From Verrucomicrobiaceae bacterium (lineage in GTDB: Bacteria; Verrucomicrobiota; Verrucomicrobiae; Verrucomicrobiales; Akkermansiaceae), in assembly GCA_947372405.1 (NCBI GenBank), contig CANBTO010000187.1:1-8841 (forward strand): 8,841 nucleotides of DNA, read 5' to 3'. Shown one piece after another: positions 6,556 through 8,841 of this stretch. The position numbers were made by a program, and so were the translations under genes. The notes below the pieces were generated by a model. It was not told the DNA's origin, ran no database searches, and saw nothing but the letters and a program-made list of their open reading frames with translations. The first letter of the stretch is position 1. The number at the start of each line of letters is the position of its first letter.

Positions 6556-7968
6556 ATGCAAAACCGACGCGACTTCATCCAGAATGCATTTCTTGCCATG
6601 GGAGGACTTTCCCTACCCGGCATCATTCCAAATCTATCCGCTGCCCAAATGAGCGTGGCAAATCCGGGCAATCCGCCCATGCGCTTCATCTTCATGCACC
6701 GAGGCAATGGCCTGTTCCCCAAGAGCGTGGTGCCACCGACCTTGGGGCCGAAGGAGCAGGCGTTAGAAGACAAGAACCTGCCTTTCGAAGTGGATCTCGA
6801 TAGACACCAGCTTCCCGACTGGATGGGTCCACTAGAAAAACACAAGGCCAACCTGACTATCCTCCAAGGACTTTCCGGTAAGATGTGCACCACCGGCCAC
6901 CACTCGTGGTGTTCCTCACTCGGTGCCTACATGGCGAATGAGCGTCTCAGTTCGATCAAGTGGGCCACCGTGGACTTCGAACTGGCGAAACTTTTCCCCT
7001 CCCCTCTTGAACACATCGAACTGGCCTGTTTTCCCACCGGCGGTGGCAACGCCCGTGGCAGCCTCGACGGCATCGCGAAGGGTTTTTCTGCACGCGGTCC
7101 ACAGCAACCGAACTACGCCTTTGGTTGTCCCAAGATCGCCGTGGATGAGATATTCAAATCGGTGGCCAACACCAAGGATGGGCAGATCAAGTATCAGTTA
7201 GAACGCAAGGTCTTGGAATTCGCCGCCGCCAACCAATCCGGGCTGGCTCAGCACCTGCAGGGTATTGAGCGAAACAAGGTCGGAAACTATGCCAACTCGA
7301 TCGAGGACATCCGTGAAAAAAACCGCAAGGTCGATCTCATGGCCGATGTGGTCCGCCAGTACATCCCCAAACTGGATGACAAATATTTAAACAAAGACAT
7401 GAGCACCTTCGACCGCCAGATCGGCCATGTTGAAGTGCTCCTCGCTTCGTTGATTTCAGGGTTGACCAATGTCGCGGCCTTCACGGTGGACGAGCTTGGT
7501 CACGAATACACCGGCATCACCGGCATGGAAAAGGAAAAGGTCAACATGCACGACGTGGGCCACGGCAAGGTGATCGCCGGGGTCGATGCGCTTGAGATCA
7601 GACACCGCACCAATACTCATCACATGACCTTGGTGGACCGCATCGTCACCCGTCTCAAGGGCGTGCGTGAGGGCAACGGCACCATGTTTGACAACACCAT
7701 GATCTTCTATTTCCCGGACAACGGAGAAACCCACCACAGCCACGGCACGGAATACCCGTTCATCGTGATGGCCGGCAGCAACACCAAGCTCAACCTCGGT
7801 CGTCGCTACATGCGCCTTCCTTACTGGGGCACGGTGGGCCACAAGACTCTTGGAAATTGGTACACAACCCTTCTCAACGTAAATGGTAATCCAATCAAGC
7901 ACTATGGTGCCTTGGATCCTGCGCTCAAAGGCGACCAGACCGGCTTGATCAAGGAACTTGTCATTTAA
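6556..7968 (+). CDS. Twin-arginine DUF1552 (PF07586) protein
   Basis: Encodes 470 residues from ATG 6556. The frame is open further upstream, but that stretch overlaps the preceding gene. The start is confirmed by a Tat-like signal: NRRDFIQ at 3-9 with R4/R5, then a hydrophobic stretch to about SAAQ at 28-31. The family pattern is visible from MRFIFMHRGNGLFP near 42, through ILQGLSGK with GHHSW around 114-118, to GNGTMFDNTMIFYFPDNG and GTEYPFIVMAG. The family's HxxSHH signature is changed: the equivalent place reads HDVGHG at 332-337, while a separate HHSH occurs at 393-396. It is probably co-transcribed with the DUF1592 gene 49 bases upstream. Tat export implies that it folds, perhaps with a cofactor, before export. 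Enzymatic function is unknown. Confidence 0.9.
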   Translation: MQNRRDFIQNAFLAMGGLSLPGIIPNLSAAQMSVANPGNPPMRFIFMHRGNGLFPKSVVPPTLGPKEQALEDKNLPFEVDLDRHQLPDWMGPLEKHKANLTILQGLSGKMCTTGHHSWCSSLGAYMANERLSSIKWATVDFELAKLFPSPLEHIELACFPTGGGNARGSLDGIAKGFSARGPQQPNYAFGCPKIAVDEIFKSVANTKDGQIKYQLERKVLEFAAANQSGLAQHLQGIERNKVGNYANSIEDIREKNRKVDLMADVVRQYIPKLDDKYLNKDMSTFDRQIGHVEVLLASLISGLTNVAAFTVDELGHEYTGITGMEKEKVNMHDVGHGKVIAGVDALEIRHRTNTHHMTLVDRIVTRLKGVREGNGTMFDNTMIFYFPDNGETHHSHGTEYPFIVMAGSNTKLNLGRRYMRLPYWGTVGHKTLGNWYTTLLNVNGNPIKHYGALDPALKGDQTGLIKELVI

Positions 7969-8292
7969 ATCAGGCGACTGTCATTTTCAGAAAATTCCAA
8001 CTACCGCCATTGGGGTGGACCGGTTAGCATCCAATGCATATATGTCACGCCCTACCTTGTTGTTCATCGCTTCCCTCGGAGGGGGGCGCTCACCTCTTTG
8101 ATGGCGATTGCCGCACCGGAATCGGCCCAGTTGCCCTATCATGCCACCGAAGGACACAAGACCCTCGGCAACTGGTACACCACTCTACTGAACGCCCATG
8201 AAAATCCGATCAAACACTACGGCGACCTCGATCTGGAAATGTCCCGCTTGAAGCTCGATCAGCTCGGCCCGATCAAGCAGATCCTCAGTTGA
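7969..8292 (+). pseudogene. C-terminal remnant of a second DUF1552 gene
   Basis: Bases 8128-8292 encode a copy of the DUF1552 C-terminus. Over the 34 residues from LPY to the LD after KHYG, I count 27 identical to the intact protein, including the block GHKTLGNWYTTLLN. Matching codons often differ at the wobble base (9 of 14 in that block), so this is an old paralog, not a recent copy. Upstream of QLPY the similarity stops and nothing resembles the missing 400-odd residues. The segment is in the same frame as the intact gene, whose TAA (7966-7968) is followed by 107 stop-free codons. A short protein from TTG 8098 or ATG 8101 could in principle be made. No terminator is apparent after the intact gene. 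Confidence 0.75.
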
Positions 8293-8321
8293 ATTGCGGG
8301 TGTGGAATACCAATTTTAACC

Positions 8322-8841
8322 ATGAACCATCATATCTCCCGTCGTGAGTATCTCCGCCTTGCTGGGACCGCCGTGGCAGGCGTCATGGCCGCCCCCGCAA
8401 TCACGGCCGCTGGTGTTGCTCCTGCAAGCCTTCCACCCAACCCCAAGTTCCGGCCCATGTATGACGCCCTCGCCGTGCAAATGCGCGAGCTTTACAGCGT
8501 ATGCCGCGTGAAGATCGACGGTCGCGAACTGTTACGGCCCTGCGCCAGTAATCACTATAACGGTCTCTGGCATGATGATTTCACCTGGCCACACATCGGC
8601 CTGCCCGAATTGCAGAAAACACCCGTAATGCACGACACCATCGCTTGGCTAACCGATGCCATGGTGGATTTGCCCGTCGTGGCGGATCGGATCGAGTTCG
8701 ATGGAACGGCGGTCATGAGTCCCGGCCCCTGGAACTCCAGACCCATGAGCGAGGAAATGACCCTACATCTGCCTGCTGCGTGGACACGGCTCCTGAGTCA
8801 CGCCGACGCGGCGGGCATCGAGATTCCGCGCCGGAAAGATT
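8322..8841 (+). CDS. Tat-exported protein, N-terminal part, runs off the right edge
   Basis: 173 codons are visible from ATG 8322, with no stop before the edge. The N-terminus is a twin-arginine signal: SRREYLRLAG at 6-15 with R7/R8, followed by an Ala/Val-rich core ending near ITAAG at 27-31. The mature part has motifs such as YSVCRVKIDGRELLRP and NHYNGLWHDDFTWPHIGLPE, with W83, H84, D85 and D86. The WHDDFTWP cluster loosely recalls the catalytic-barrel entrance of six-hairpin glycosidases, but this is only an impression and the family is not established. It starts 29 bases after the DUF1552 remnant and is probably part of the same transcript or its remains. No Shine-Dalgarno sequence is visible. 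Confidence 0.8.
   Translation, partial: MNHHISRREYLRLAGTAVAGVMAAPAITAAGVAPASLPPNPKFRPMYDALAVQMRELYSVCRVKIDGRELLRPCASNHYNGLWHDDFTWPHIGLPELQKTPVMHDTIAWLTDAMVDLPVVADRIEFDGTAVMSPGPWNSRPMSEEMTLHLPAAWTRLLSHADAAGIEIPRRKD

Noticed and set aside
8070..8090. CCCTC and GAGGG as a terminator between the DUF1552 gene and the remnant
   Set aside because: The arms leave a one-base loop, and no T-run follows in a useful position.

Overview
The window looks like chromosome of a member of the Verrucomicrobiota or a close PVC relative. Two things point there. The FtsH ATPase core has wording I associate with that phylum, such as a GSPGTGKT Walker A. It also carries an adjacent pair of secreted DUF1592 and DUF1552 proteins, a pairing that is mostly found in Planctomycetes, Verrucomicrobia and relatives. 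This placement rests on family knowledge, not on a search.

Layout, left to right. Positions 1-235 hold the 5' part of an unrecognised gene on the minus strand, divergent from ftsH. Positions 360-2720 encode a complete FtsH membrane protease whose periplasmic region appears to be a tandem duplication. A large hairpin (2722-2764) follows the ftsH stop. Next comes a possible very small minus-strand membrane-protein ORF (2811-2981). Positions 3011-3565 encode a two-TM protein whose N-terminus resembles a short conserved family of unknown function. A 46-codon ORF with a clear signal peptide (3572-3712) lies 6 bases after it. Positions 3713-4010 hold no confident gene, but one frame is stop-free and continuous with the next gene.

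The right half is an export-oriented cluster. It has a Sec-type di-heme DUF1592/1588/1585 protein (4011-6506) and a twin-arginine DUF1552 protein (6556-7968). A C-terminal remnant of a second DUF1552 gene follows (homology 8128-8292), in frame with the first gene's stop. Last is the start of a further twin-arginine protein (8322 to the edge).

The DUF1592 and DUF1552 genes are 49 bases apart on one strand and are probably co-transcribed. The signals suggest that both products work outside the cytoplasm, one bringing haem and the other exported folded through Tat. What they do is unknown. FtsH is a housekeeping quality-control protease and is not visibly linked to this cluster. I see no tRNA, rRNA, CRISPR array, transposase or integrase. 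The novelty here is modest: a duplicated sensor-like domain in FtsH, divergent DUF1592/DUF1552 variants, a decayed paralog, and a few uncertain small ORFs.
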